A DNA stretch of 64,000 nucleotides, from assembly GCA_018711005.1 (NCBI GenBank), contig DVIT01000002.1:1-64000 (forward strand). Direction: 5' to 3'. The position numbers were made by a program, and so were the translations under genes. The notes under the pieces were generated by a model that was not told where the DNA came from, ran no database searches, and was given only the letters and a program-made list of their open reading frames with translations. Source of the DNA: Candidatus Scybalocola faecigallinarum (GTDB lineage: Bacteria > Bacillota > Clostridia > Lachnospirales > Lachnospiraceae). Each line of letters begins with the position of its first letter. Position 1 is the first letter of the stretch. This document shows positions 19,044 through 29,352 of the stretch, piece by piece.

Positions 19044-21953
19044 TTAATCTTCTATCCTGAAAAAGCACAATTTAACCGCACCTTTAAACCGTATTGTTAA
19101 AGTAACCGGACGATTTTCCAGCGACTTGGGTATGTCTAATGGAACACGTACATGAGAGTAAACAGGCTTCCATGATGCAATCCGTTCTTCCAGATCCCTG
19201 GCACTTCTTTCGTCAAAAGCCATTTGTGGGAAAACGGAATATTCCCGCGTATTTCCCTGCCAGAAACCAATAACCGCACCATCGGCCGTAATTTCCGCAC
19301 TGCAGGCCTGTTCAGCACACATATGCAGCACCAGTGTTTTTTTGCCTGCTTTTAATTGACTATTTCCATAAACCAGCAGACCTTCATGATCTAAATCTTT
19401 TACAGCAGCTGCCGTATATCCTAAATGACCTTCTGTCAGCATTATATTTTCATAATCATCATAATGATCTGCGGAAACATTTTTCTCAAGGTCACGAAGC
19501 CCCGGTTTTTGGCCCGGGATATCTGTAAGGACGGATATTAATGGCGATGCGCTGGACGGCCCTGCCATGATCTCATACTGTCCTTCTTCAACCATAAGCG
19601 TACCGCTGATCACATCATAAAATGCCAGCTCATCTACCGGCACCTGAATGTGTACACCGCGTTTTTCACCAGGTTTTACATTTTTCAAGCGCAAAAATCC
19701 CAGAAGCTGGCGCAAAGGCTTTTTAACCCTCGATGCTGCAGCTGTGCCATAAACCTGGGCCACCTCGTCACTGACAGCATTTCCCTGATTTGTCACTGTA
19801 AAGCATATGTCTAAAATATGGCCGTCTCTAAGCTCCACGCAAAGATCTGAATAAGAAAAATCTGTGTACGTCAGTCCGAAACCAAAGGGATACAGTACAT
19901 CTCCCTGAAAATACCGGTATGTCCGCCCATTTTTAATAATGTCATAGTCATTAATATCCGGAAGCTGTGAATCATCCCTGTACCAGGTAAGATTCAAACG
20001 ACCTGCCGGCGCATTGAATCCTAAAATCGTTTCCGCCATGGCCAATCCCATATCCTGTGCCCCGGTAGCACTCCATACAATGGCGCGTGCTTCTTCATTA
20101 ATAATTCCTGCGCCATAAGGATAATTAGAAAGCAAAACAACAACTACATTTTTACACGTTGAGCAAACCGCCTGAGCCAGGCTTTCCTGAGATCCGGGCA
20201 GCATGATTGTTGTCCTGTCCACTTCTTCCTTAGCATTGATCATGGAATTACAGCCTAAAGCAAGGATTACCGTGCCAGCTTCCTTTGCCAGATTTACCGC
20301 ATTTTCAATACCCTTTTGTACAATATTCATAGTAAAACGCGTCCCCTGGCTGCCATTTTCTGCCCAAAGGCTTCCATCTTCCTTTACTTTTATTGGATGA
20401 CCAAAACGGTTGACCAGGATCACACTGCCATCTTCCTGCGGCTTTAAACCAAATAATTCCATGACAAACCAGTCAAGGACATTGTCCCGCTCAGCCGCTA
20501 CCCGGCCGGGAGCTTCTGCCCCGTTTCCCGGATAAAACCGGCTATTCATGTATTTTCCGGAGCGCTCACATCGAAATGTGAAACTTCCTTCTCCCCAGTC
20601 CTCCATAATAAATACATCCGGGATTTCACTTAAATATAGTGTTCCATCTTTACGGACAGCAATACCCTTATTTCCAACAGTAAATGTAACCCGATCCTGC
20701 CCGTCTGTCCAGTTCACAGCATTTCCGGTCAGCCTTTCGAGCCCCTCTTTTAGCGTTGTTTTAAAAGGCGGCGTACCTCCATACCAGTCCGGATACCAGG
20801 CATCTGCCATTGGTCCGATCAAAACGGCATTTTTCATCTGATCCTCTGACAGAGGAAGCATATGGTCTGTATTTTTCAATAAAACTACCGCTTCTCTGGA
20901 TACTTTCCGGCAAATATCCCTGTGTTTTTCACAATCCAGATCTTTTTCTGAAACCCGGTCAAAGGGATTTCCACCATCCTTGTCATAAATGCCTAATTTC
21001 AATTTTGTGCGAAACATATTTCTCAGGGCAGTATCCACATCGGTTTCACTTAAAAGACCCAGATCCCAGGCTTCTTTTGCCGCCTGCTCCACCACCAGCG
21101 GATTATCCGACATGGCATCTACACCTGCTTTCAGCGATGCAGCCAGGGTCTGCGCATGGGTTCCAAAATAATGATGAAATCCGGCAACAAACTCCATAGC
21201 TCCGCCATCGCACACCGCATGCTTTAAACCATACTGCTTTTTCAAAATATCCAAGACTTCATGATTAAGCATACCCGGAACGCCATTGATCTTATTATAT
21301 GCTGTCATAACAGCTTCTGCCCGGCCCTTTTGTATCGTTCTGCGGAAAGGCTCCATATACAGTTCATATTTATTTCTGGGATCAATGGACGAATTTTTCC
21401 AGGAACGCCCGACTTCGGTATTATTTCCATAAAAATGCTTCAGCGTAGCGGCAATTCGGAGATATTTTGGATGATCCCCCTGCATCCCCCGGATATAGGC
21501 AGATGCCATTTCTCCTGTAAGGAAAGGATCCTCTCCATAACCTTCCTCCGTGCGGCCCCATCTGGGATCCCGCTCCAAATCCACAGTAGGCGCCCAGCGG
21601 CTTAAACCTCTGTCCGGATGACGGTGATAAATAACTCTGGCTTCTGTTCCTGTAACCTCCCCTGCCAAACGGATCAGTTCCGGATCCCACGTAGCGCTCA
21701 TACCTAAAGGCTGCACAAAGGATGTGGTCGGCTCCGGTTCCCCCAGCTCATTTTGGTCATTTCTTGCCTCCACGCCATGGGCAGCCTCTCCTCCCACAGA
21801 CATGGCAGGAATATCCAAACGTTCCAGAGGCGGAACTTTCGACGCAAGACAGCTTAACTTTTCTTCAATCGTCATTTCCGACAAGAGCCAGTCCAGACGT
21901 TTTTCGATGGGCTGGGAAGGATCCCAAAACAGTGTATTTTTTTCCTGATTCAC
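19044..21953 (-). CDS. GH3 xylosidase-like glycosidase with internal insertion
   Basis: About 969 residues. The N-terminal barrel is of the beta-xylosidase/arabinosidase type (RWAPTVDLERDPRWGRTEEG, TLKHFYGNNTE, MTAYNKINGVPGML), with the nucleophile expected at the Asp of AVCDGGAM near residue 250. An insertion of roughly 140 residues (about 420-560) inside the second domain has repeated strand patterns such as VGNKGIAVRKDGTLYLSE and resembles a beta-trefoil/fascin or carbohydrate-binding module. A fibronectin-like domain and a C-terminal jelly-roll-like part follow. GTG 21953 is chosen because its spacing to AAAGGAGG (9 bases) beats the upstream TTG at 21959. It follows the binding-protein gene, so it probably degrades the imported sugar in the cytoplasm. 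Confidence 0.85.
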   Translation of the reverse strand: MNQEKNTLFWDPSQPIEKRLDWLLSEMTIEEKLSCLASKVPPLERLDIPAMSVGGEAAHGVEARNDQNELGEPEPTTSFVQPLGMSATWDPELIRLAGEVTGTEARVIYHRHPDRGLSRWAPTVDLERDPRWGRTEEGYGEDPFLTGEMASAYIRGMQGDHPKYLRIAATLKHFYGNNTEVGRSWKNSSIDPRNKYELYMEPFRRTIQKGRAEAVMTAYNKINGVPGMLNHEVLDILKKQYGLKHAVCDGGAMEFVAGFHHYFGTHAQTLAASLKAGVDAMSDNPLVVEQAAKEAWDLGLLSETDVDTALRNMFRTKLKLGIYDKDGGNPFDRVSEKDLDCEKHRDICRKVSREAVVLLKNTDHMLPLSEDQMKNAVLIGPMADAWYPDWYGGTPPFKTTLKEGLERLTGNAVNWTDGQDRVTFTVGNKGIAVRKDGTLYLSEIPDVFIMEDWGEGSFTFRCERSGKYMNSRFYPGNGAEAPGRVAAERDNVLDWFVMELFGLKPQEDGSVILVNRFGHPIKVKEDGSLWAENGSQGTRFTMNIVQKGIENAVNLAKEAGTVILALGCNSMINAKEEVDRTTIMLPGSQESLAQAVCSTCKNVVVVLLSNYPYGAGIINEEARAIVWSATGAQDMGLAMAETILGFNAPAGRLNLTWYRDDSQLPDINDYDIIKNGRTYRYFQGDVLYPFGFGLTYTDFSYSDLCVELRDGHILDICFTVTNQGNAVSDEVAQVYGTAAASRVKKPLRQLLGFLRLKNVKPGEKRGVHIQVPVDELAFYDVISGTLMVEEGQYEIMAGPSSASPLISVLTDIPGQKPGLRDLEKNVSADHYDDYENIMLTEGHLGYTAAAVKDLDHEGLLVYGNSQLKAGKKTLVLHMCAEQACSAEITADGAVIGFWQGNTREYSVFPQMAFDERSARDLEERIASWKPVYSHVRVPLDIPKSLENRPVTLTIRFKGAVKLCFFRIED

Positions 21954-21976
21954 AGGCAAATTCCTCCTTTTTATTT

Positions 21977-22032
21977 AAAGCAGGGCTGCCTGCAGCGCAG
22001 TATAAATCACTGGTTGCAAACAGCCCTGCTTT
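21977..22032 (-). terminator. Hairpin between the binding-protein and GH3 genes
   Basis: AAAGCAGGGCTG (21977-21988) and CAGCCCTGCTTT (22021-22032) form a perfect 12-bp stem. On the minus strand the following bases are A-rich rather than a clean T-run, so it may act as a partial terminator or mRNA stabiliser that lowers GH3 expression relative to the binding protein. Confidence 0.55.
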
Positions 22033-22079
22033 TATTTCCGGTTTACACCGGATAAATTACAATGCTAATGTTTTACAGA

Positions 22080-23795
22080 TCATTCCTGAGGCAGCTTTGT
22101 AGCCAGAAAATCCGTCATCATCTGATTGGCTTCTTCAAGGCCATTGGCTTCAAGTTCGGCTACCAGTGCATCCCAGTTAGCATCAAAATTCTCCTGGCCT
22201 CCGGTCACGCATTTAACAAGCCCGGGCCATGAAATTTCATTTAACACATTAACAATATTGGTCAGCTCCTGAGGTACAGGATAAGCCCAAAGGGGAGCAT
22301 ATGGCGGAACTTCAAACTCCTCTGCCTGAGGGAAAATGTCACTGACTAATTCCACACCCCATGCTTCGCAGGCAGCCTTTTCAGCCTCATTATATTCCGC
22401 AATAATTGTTTCCTTTGTATTTGGTGTATATGGATTGCCGTTTTCATCTACAGCGCCATCGGCATAGTTGGGGAAGCCTGTATAATTGTTAATACCGGTC
22501 TTTTTAGAATAATCCGGATCTGTTTTTGAGGCAGTAATTTCTTCTTCTGTACGGTATCTTTTTCCGTTTTCATCAACAAAATAATTAACGCCTTCAACGC
22601 CCCATTTGTAAAGTACAGCGCCTTCATCGGAGCACAAATAGTCAAGGAACTTAATGGCACGTACAGGATCTTTACAGCTCTTGGAAATACCGATGCCATA
22701 ACCTACCTGAAGTCCCTGATCCATTAAAGCAGGAGACTTCTGGTCTTCATGAAGGGTAACCGGAACCTGACAGAAGGTCTGAGAATATTTGCCTTCTGCT
22801 TCAAGTACGGCTTCTGCCTGGGCAAAATGCCACACCGGGTCTAAAATACCTACCACCTGGCCGCCGGCTAACTTGGCAATATAGTCATCATCCGTTTGTG
22901 TAGCAAAGTTTGGATCAAGTATCCCCTCGTCATACATACGGCACAGCCACTTAAAGTACTCTTTCTCATTTTCACTGGTATGTTTATATATAACATTATA
23001 ATCTTCATCCACAACCCAGGAACCGTTATCCGGCTGCGCATCTCCGATCATGCCGGCAGGATTGCTCAAAGTGATCAGCCAGTGCCAATCTGACGCGCTT
23101 AAAGAAAGACCGATCATTTCAAGACCGTCCTCTGTAGTAGGATGTGCCTCGAGATACTGTTTGATCAGCGCTTCATATTCTTCAAGTGTTTCCGGATAAT
23201 CGTAATTATTTTCCTCTAAAGCGGCAAACTGAATGGCACAGGTCCATGTTCCAGGCGCATAAACTTCACCGTTCACGCCGGCATAGGACAGCTGGTATAT
23301 GCCATTATCATCTGCACTCCAGCTCAGCTTTTCAAACTGATCCCCGTACATTTTTTTAATATTAGGGCCATATTCCTCTATGAGTTCCCGCATATCTATA
23401 AATGCTCCTGCATCATATAAGCTTCCTGCACTCCCCTTGGAATAAATCAGGTCCGGATAATCATCATTAGCAATCATTAAGGCCACATCCTGGCTTGGAT
23501 CTCCTGTAGAAGATACCGGATATGAAATATCAAGGCTTACACCTGTAGCTTCTGTGATCGCCTGAGCCACAGGGTTATCCCAACTGTCATTTCGCATATC
23601 TGCGCTATAATATGTAAAGGTTATGGGGGATTTATCATCCTCCGCAGATGCTCCCTCACCAGACGCACCTGTACTTTCTTCTGCGCCGCCTCCGGTACTG
23701 CCGCTTTCCTTTCCTGTGTCCCCGCCGCATCCGGCAATGGAAGTGATGCCTAATGTTAATGCCGCTAAAATTGCGGCTAATCTGCGCATTTTCAT
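22080..23795 (-). CDS. ABC sugar transporter, solute-binding lipoprotein
   Basis: A 571-residue extracellular solute-binding protein of family 1, LplA-like in size. The signal peptide MKMRRLAAILAALTLGITSI ends in a lipobox with Cys23, followed by a Gly/Ser/Glu linker. The mature part starts ITFTYYSADMRNDSW and contains DVALMIANDDYPDLIYSKG, the usual pattern for large oligosaccharide-binding proteins. It lies on the outer face of the membrane and feeds the two permeases encoded upstream. AAGGAAAGGAG precedes the ATG. It is separated from the permease gene by a duplicated 34-bp hairpin sequence and from the GH3 gene by a stem-loop. No ATPase gene is present, so a shared MsmX-type ATPase is expected (inference). 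Confidence 0.92.
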   Translation of the reverse strand: MKMRRLAAILAALTLGITSIAGCGGDTGKESGSTGGGAEESTGASGEGASAEDDKSPITFTYYSADMRNDSWDNPVAQAITEATGVSLDISYPVSSTGDPSQDVALMIANDDYPDLIYSKGSAGSLYDAGAFIDMRELIEEYGPNIKKMYGDQFEKLSWSADDNGIYQLSYAGVNGEVYAPGTWTCAIQFAALEENNYDYPETLEEYEALIKQYLEAHPTTEDGLEMIGLSLSASDWHWLITLSNPAGMIGDAQPDNGSWVVDEDYNVIYKHTSENEKEYFKWLCRMYDEGILDPNFATQTDDDYIAKLAGGQVVGILDPVWHFAQAEAVLEAEGKYSQTFCQVPVTLHEDQKSPALMDQGLQVGYGIGISKSCKDPVRAIKFLDYLCSDEGAVLYKWGVEGVNYFVDENGKRYRTEEEITASKTDPDYSKKTGINNYTGFPNYADGAVDENGNPYTPNTKETIIAEYNEAEKAACEAWGVELVSDIFPQAEEFEVPPYAPLWAYPVPQELTNIVNVLNEISWPGLVKCVTGGQENFDANWDALVAELEANGLEEANQMMTDFLATKLPQE

Positions 23796-23807
23796 ACAAA
23801 CTTCTCC

Positions 23808-23894
23808 TTTCCTTAATCATGCCGTGTACTCTAACGGCATACAGGTATCCCCCTGCGGGATTTCCTTAATCATGCCGTGTACTCTAACGGCATA
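23808..23894. repeat. Duplicated 34-bp hairpin sequence in the ABC operon
   Basis: Positions 23808-23841 and 23861-23894 are identical over 34 bases. Each copy holds ATGCCGT and ACGGCAT arms around an 8-base loop. The 19-base spacer contains its own small dyad (TATCCCCCTGCGGGA). The array lies between the second permease gene and the binding-protein gene, ending 13 bases before the latter's start codon, where one copy overlaps the ribosome-binding stretch. Confidence 0.9.
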
Positions 23895-23934
23895 TTATAT
23901 AGCAAACACCGGGTCAAACAATCACTGCACCTCC

Positions 23935-24801
23935 TTAATCTTTAACAGAACCCAGTGTCATACCGCCTACAAAATACTTCTGCACAAACGGATAAACAAT
24001 AATAATAGGAATCACAGCAACAACGGTGACTGCCATACGAATAGCCATAGGCGTGACTGCGTTGCTGGTAGCATTTGCCGTATGGGTATCCAGCTGCATC
24101 GTGGCCTGCTGCATAATTTCATACAGTTTATACTGAAGTGTCGGCAGCTCCTTTGCATACAAATATGTATCCATAAAAGAGTTCCATTGTCCAACCGCAT
24201 AGAACAGGGCTACTGTAGCAATTACCGGTTTGCAAAGAGGCATGATCACTTTATACCAGATTTTAAAGTCATTGGCCCCGTCCAGCTTGGCAGCCTCCTG
24301 AAGTGCCATAGGAAGCCCGTCAATATAGGAACGTACAAGGATCACATTATATACCCACACAAGTCCCGGAAGAATGTATACAAGGAAATTATTGCCCAGC
24401 TTTAAAGTACGGACAACTAACAAATACTCAGGGATCAGACCGCCGCTGACGTACATTGTGATAACAAAAATGAGGGTAAATCCTTTTCTAAACACAAAGT
24501 CCCGCCGACTTAATGTATAGGCCAGCATTGATGTGCAAACAACACTGATCAAAGTTCCTACAACTGTTCTTGCTATAGAGATAAAAAACGGGAAGAAGAT
24601 CTCGCCTTCTTCGAAAACATATTTGTAGTTGGCTAAAGTAAAAATCCTTGGAATGACTAAATTAACATTTTTCAGAGTATCGGTAGCATCATTCAGAGAA
24701 ATTGCCAAAACGTTTAAAAACGGATACAATGTAACGATCAAAATAATGATAAAAAAGAGAATGAGAAAGTAATCAAACCATGTTCTTTTTTTATTGGTCA
24801 T
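23935..24801 (-). CDS. Carbohydrate ABC transporter permease (LplC/YtcP type)
   Basis: A 288-residue inner-membrane permease of the MalG class with six predicted membrane helices, the first at about 12-32 (FLILFFIIILIVTLYPFLNV). The cytoplasmic EAA loop that meets the ATPase reads LQEAAKLDGANDFKIWYKVI (about 168-187), followed by MP. The C-terminus KYFVGGMTLGSVKD is typical of the YtcP/LplC branch that partners large LplA-type binding proteins. AAGGAGGGATGGAGT precedes the ATG. It starts 13 bases after the other permease's stop, so the two are cotranscribed. Substrate unknown; the linked GH3 suggests a beta-linked oligosaccharide. Confidence 0.93.
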   Translation of the reverse strand: MTNKKRTWFDYFLILFFIIILIVTLYPFLNVLAISLNDATDTLKNVNLVIPRIFTLANYKYVFEEGEIFFPFFISIARTVVGTLISVVCTSMLAYTLSRRDFVFRKGFTLIFVITMYVSGGLIPEYLLVVRTLKLGNNFLVYILPGLVWVYNVILVRSYIDGLPMALQEAAKLDGANDFKIWYKVIMPLCKPVIATVALFYAVGQWNSFMDTYLYAKELPTLQYKLYEIMQQATMQLDTHTANATSNAVTPMAIRMAVTVVAVIPIIIVYPFVQKYFVGGMTLGSVKD

Positions 24802-24814
24802 ACTCCATCCCTCC

Positions 24815-25750
24815 TTAAATCAGTTTATCTTCGCCGAATAATCCGGCAATTTTATTGGCAATTAACAGCAGCGTTACACTGACAACCGACTGGAACAGAC
24901 CAATCGCTGTTCCCAAACCATAATCGCTGTTCATAATACCCCGGGTATACGAGAACCATGAAAGAACCATTGTATGATCCTGTACAAGCGCATTGCTCAA
25001 AAGCATCTGCCGCTCCATACCAACGTTAAGAGCTCCGCCGATTCCCATGATCAGCAAAACAATAATGGTGGGGCGGATCCCCGGAAGTGTAATATGCCAA
25101 ATTCTTTGGAAGCGATTTGCGCCATCGATTTCAGCTGCTTCATAAAGTCCCGGATCAATTCCGGCCATGGCAGACAGATAAATTATGGCATTCCATCCCA
25201 TTTCTTTCCAGCAGTCAATAAGAACGATCACAATCCAGATCAGAGGCGAATTCGTACTCATTAAATGAAGATTCGTGCCAACCAGCGTATCAATAACGCC
25301 GCCGTCGTTGAAAATATTTTTCGCAATACTGGCAATAATAACCCAGGATACGAAGTGGGGCAAATAAGAAATGGTTTGCGTTAATTTTTTAAACCGGCGA
25401 AACGCCAGTTCATTCAGCAATACAGCAAACACTATAGCGACAAGGGTTCCTACAGCGATCTGCAGGATACTGATGCCTATGGTATTAATAACTGTTTGCT
25501 GAAACAAACGATCTTCAAAGGCTTTCGTAAAATTCTCAAACCCTACAAAAGCTCTTTCCCAAATCGGCACAGAAAATGTCGCCGGCTTTACGTCCTGAAA
25601 AGCCATAGTCCAGCCCCATAAAGGAACATACTTAAAAAGAATGATCCAGGCCACAAATGGCAGAGACATAAGCAGCAGATACTTCTGCTTCCACAACAGC
25701 GCCATCGTCAATTTTTGTTTGGGAACTGCCGTTTTTTTCTTTTTTTCCAT
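24815..25750 (-). CDS. Carbohydrate ABC transporter permease (LplB type)
   Basis: A 311-residue MalF-class permease with six predicted membrane segments. The start MEKKKK is followed by a basic tail and LLLMSLPFVAWIILFKYVPL. The EAA loop is LYEAAEIDGANRFQRIWHIT (about 208-227), followed by LP. The sequence SYLPHFVSWVIIASI is characteristic of the LplB/YteP group. The start at 25750 is preferred over an upstream ATG because GAGGAGG lies about 9 bases ahead. First gene of the transport-hydrolase operon. The 25751-26005 stretch upstream is AT-rich and holds no ORF; it should contain the promoter, but no strong -35/-10 pair was evident. Confidence 0.93.
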   Translation of the reverse strand: MEKKKKTAVPKQKLTMALLWKQKYLLLMSLPFVAWIILFKYVPLWGWTMAFQDVKPATFSVPIWERAFVGFENFTKAFEDRLFQQTVINTIGISILQIAVGTLVAIVFAVLLNELAFRRFKKLTQTISYLPHFVSWVIIASIAKNIFNDGGVIDTLVGTNLHLMSTNSPLIWIVIVLIDCWKEMGWNAIIYLSAMAGIDPGLYEAAEIDGANRFQRIWHITLPGIRPTIIVLLIMGIGGALNVGMERQMLLSNALVQDHTMVLSWFSYTRGIMNSDYGLGTAIGLFQSVVSVTLLLIANKIAGLFGEDKLI

Positions 25751-26005
25751 GAAACAATTCCTCCTCACTTATTCATTGATGAAAAAATCATAACATGTTT
25801 ATTTTGACCATAATATCTGAAAAGCCATCTTCTAATTACCGTTTTGTAATGTATAATTTGCATAATTTTATACCCGTTTTTGCTTTAAGTATATCGTTAA
25901 ACCAACAATTTTGCTTGCAAGGCACTTGTGCAAGTTCATTTTTCAAATACAATTTGACCAGATTTTGAAATCCAAAGACGTATTTTTCGGCCACAGGATG
26001 CCGGC

Positions 26006-26057
26006 AAAAAAGAAAAGCTGTGTTCCAATTGTAATGGAATCACAGCTTTTCTTTTTT
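26006..26057. terminator. Bidirectional terminator at the end of the AraC-type gene
   Basis: AAAAAAGAAAAGCTGTGTTCCA pairs with TGGAATCACAGCTTTTCTTTTTT (one base bulged) with A/T runs on both sides. The 3' arm overlaps the stop codon and the last codons of the AraC-family gene. Confidence 0.85.
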
Positions 26058-26888
26058 CCGGAAGTTGCCCGGAGTAATATGATAGTATTTTTTAAAGGTT
26101 TCAATCAGGCGCCGTTCGTCATTAAATCCCGTATCCTGGGCAATCTGGCTGATAGAGTTGTCCGTATCTTTTAACATGGACTCTGCATGAAGAATACGCA
26201 CCTCCGTTAAATATGTTTTAAAGGTCTTTCCTGTATACTTTTTAAAAAACGAGGAAAAATAGCCCCGAGAAAAGTAAAATTTCTGCGCCATATCATCTAA
26301 AGTCAGCGACGAACTGTAATTGCAATGGATATAATCCAAAATTTCCCGCATACGCTCACTGTTCTTTAATTTGTCTGCTGACAGATCATTTATGCTAACT
26401 ATACAATTTTCACACAGAACACTCATAATCTCACACATAAGGCTGATCATCCTGCAATTTTGGGCATCGTTTTCCTCCCCAGAGTAAATAACCGCCATTT
26501 GGTGTATTAAGTCAGCAATTTTGTGCTGATCCTCAGGCCGGACAATCTGCCAATATATGTTTTCCAGATTAGGAATCATCCTTTTTAGAAACTCATAGTT
26601 GAGCAGCAATGTAGCTCCGTATACGTTCCCTCTGCTCTTATCTATGACAGGCATACAGCTGTGAACCTCCCCGCTGTTAATAAGACTTACACAGCCTTCG
26701 GTTACAACCTCATGGCGCCCGTCAATATAATAATCAATCCTTGCATCCCCTTGAAATATTACGTTCAGCTCAATGTCCCGATGCCAATGGGCTGGTGTAG
26801 GACGGGGTGTTTCATTCAAATGCTTCCACAATAAAAATGGGGTGCTATATTTAAACTTTACAACTTCGCAAAAAGCATTTTCATCCAT
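26040..26888 (-). CDS. AraC-family transcriptional regulator
   Basis: A 282-residue regulator. The N-terminal half is a cupin-like sugar-sensing domain (HWHRDIELNVIFQGDARIDY, about 34-53). The C-terminal 100 residues carry two helix-turn-helix motifs: LDDMAQKFYFSRGYFSSFFK and the second ISQIAQDTGFNDERRLIETF. GGAGG lies 8 bases before the ATG. It sits directly upstream of, and in the same direction as, the permease-binding-protein-GH3 operon but has its own terminator, so it probably activates that operon in response to the imported sugar (inference). It is divergent from the MBL hydrolase gene, with 208 bases between them that should hold both promoters. Confidence 0.92.
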   Translation of the reverse strand: MDENAFCEVVKFKYSTPFLLWKHLNETPRPTPAHWHRDIELNVIFQGDARIDYYIDGRHEVVTEGCVSLINSGEVHSCMPVIDKSRGNVYGATLLLNYEFLKRMIPNLENIYWQIVRPEDQHKIADLIHQMAVIYSGEENDAQNCRMISLMCEIMSVLCENCIVSINDLSADKLKNSERMREILDYIHCNYSSSLTLDDMAQKFYFSRGYFSSFFKKYTGKTFKTYLTEVRILHAESMLKDTDNSISQIAQDTGFNDERRLIETFKKYYHITPGNFRKKEKL

Positions 26889-27096
26889 CAGCCATTCCTC
26901 CGCTCTTTTGCACTAGTATATACCCAACTTAGTTTTTTTGTAAAGGATTTCTTTATTCCACATATCCGATTACAGGCGACCGCCATATGACAAAATGGTA
27001 ATTAAAAAAAGCAAAACAGCATATTTTTTAAGTTTTCAAAAATATACAATAAATTATGTACTACTTTACAAGGCTTTTATGGGAGGGTAAATAATT

Positions 27097-27945
27097 ATGG
27101 CACGATTGAAAAGCTACCAGATTAATGAAATTGCAAAAGATACTTTTGTGATCAACGAGGCAGGAATGTCAGCAATGTACTTTCTGCGCGGATCCGAAAG
27201 AGGTCTTCTCATTGACACCGGCGTAGGTCTGACAGACCTGAAGGCTGTCATATCCATGCTTACTGATCTGCCCTATGATGTAGCCATTACTCACGGCCAT
27301 CAGGACCACATCGGCGGCGCGGCAGAATTTGATCAGGTTTATATCCATAAGGCAGACGCCGATGTTTTAAAACAGATCCCCTATGATGGGATCGCAGACT
27401 ATATTGAACAGTTAGGAAAAATGGGAGCTTATGACGTATATGACTGTTCTCCGGAAGATCTGCGCCGCAGCGATAAAATGCCTCAGGTTAAAGATTTACA
27501 CGAAGGCATGATCTTTCATCTTGGCGGAAGGGATATTGAAGTTATAGAAACCCCCGGACATACCCCTGGCGGATGTTCATTCCTTGATCGTAAGGAACGC
27601 ATTCTTTTCTCCGGAGATGCCTGCAATGGATTTCTCTTGTGCATGGGCAACAGCGTAAATACATTATTGGGCGCTCTTGATAAAATAAAGTCCTACGAGC
27701 CTTATTTTGACCGTAATTTTAACGGACACGTAGGATACGCAGGCATGCCCTTTGTAGGTTCAATGCCAAATAGTATTTTAGATGACTGCATCCATATTTG
27801 TGAAACCATTTTAGACGGCACCGCCCAGGTGTGCAGGTCAAAAGTCGTACTTGGGATCGACAGCTATGCCGTATTTTACGGCAAAGCCAGAATTGCTTTT
27901 GACCCGGCACGGATCATCGATGAAGGTGAGGTTCGGGTTCGGTAA
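27097..27945 (+). CDS. MBL-fold metallo-hydrolase
   Basis: A 282-residue metallo-beta-lactamase-fold hydrolase. The dinuclear zinc motif HGHQDH is at 66-71, the next histidine is in ETPGHTPGG, the bridging Asp is in FSGDACNG, and a late His sits in NFNGHVGYAG. The core looks complete. The family covers glyoxalase II-type thioesterases, lactonases and phosphodiesterases; the substrate cannot be read from the sequence. It has no signal peptide. GGGAGGG precedes the ATG. It is transcribed alone, divergent from the AraC regulator and ended by a bidirectional terminator. A role in the nearby sugar locus is possible but rests only on position. Confidence 0.88.
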   Translation: MARLKSYQINEIAKDTFVINEAGMSAMYFLRGSERGLLIDTGVGLTDLKAVISMLTDLPYDVAITHGHQDHIGGAAEFDQVYIHKADADVLKQIPYDGIADYIEQLGKMGAYDVYDCSPEDLRRSDKMPQVKDLHEGMIFHLGGRDIEVIETPGHTPGGCSFLDRKERILFSGDACNGFLLCMGNSVNTLLGALDKIKSYEPYFDRNFNGHVGYAGMPFVGSMPNSILDDCIHICETILDGTAQVCRSKVVLGIDSYAVFYGKARIAFDPARIIDEGEVRVR

Positions 27946-27946
27946 T

Positions 27947-27977
27947 AAAAAATCCCACCAAAGCGGTGGGATTTTTT
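27947..27977. terminator. Bidirectional terminator
   Basis: AAAAAATCCCACC (27947-27959) and GGTGGGATTTTTT (27965-27977) form a perfect 13-bp stem. It ends the MBL gene and also the converging decayed GH1 gene. Confidence 0.9.
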
Positions 27978-27988
27978 GTGTTTCTATC

Positions 27989-29352
<1,364 letters not shown>

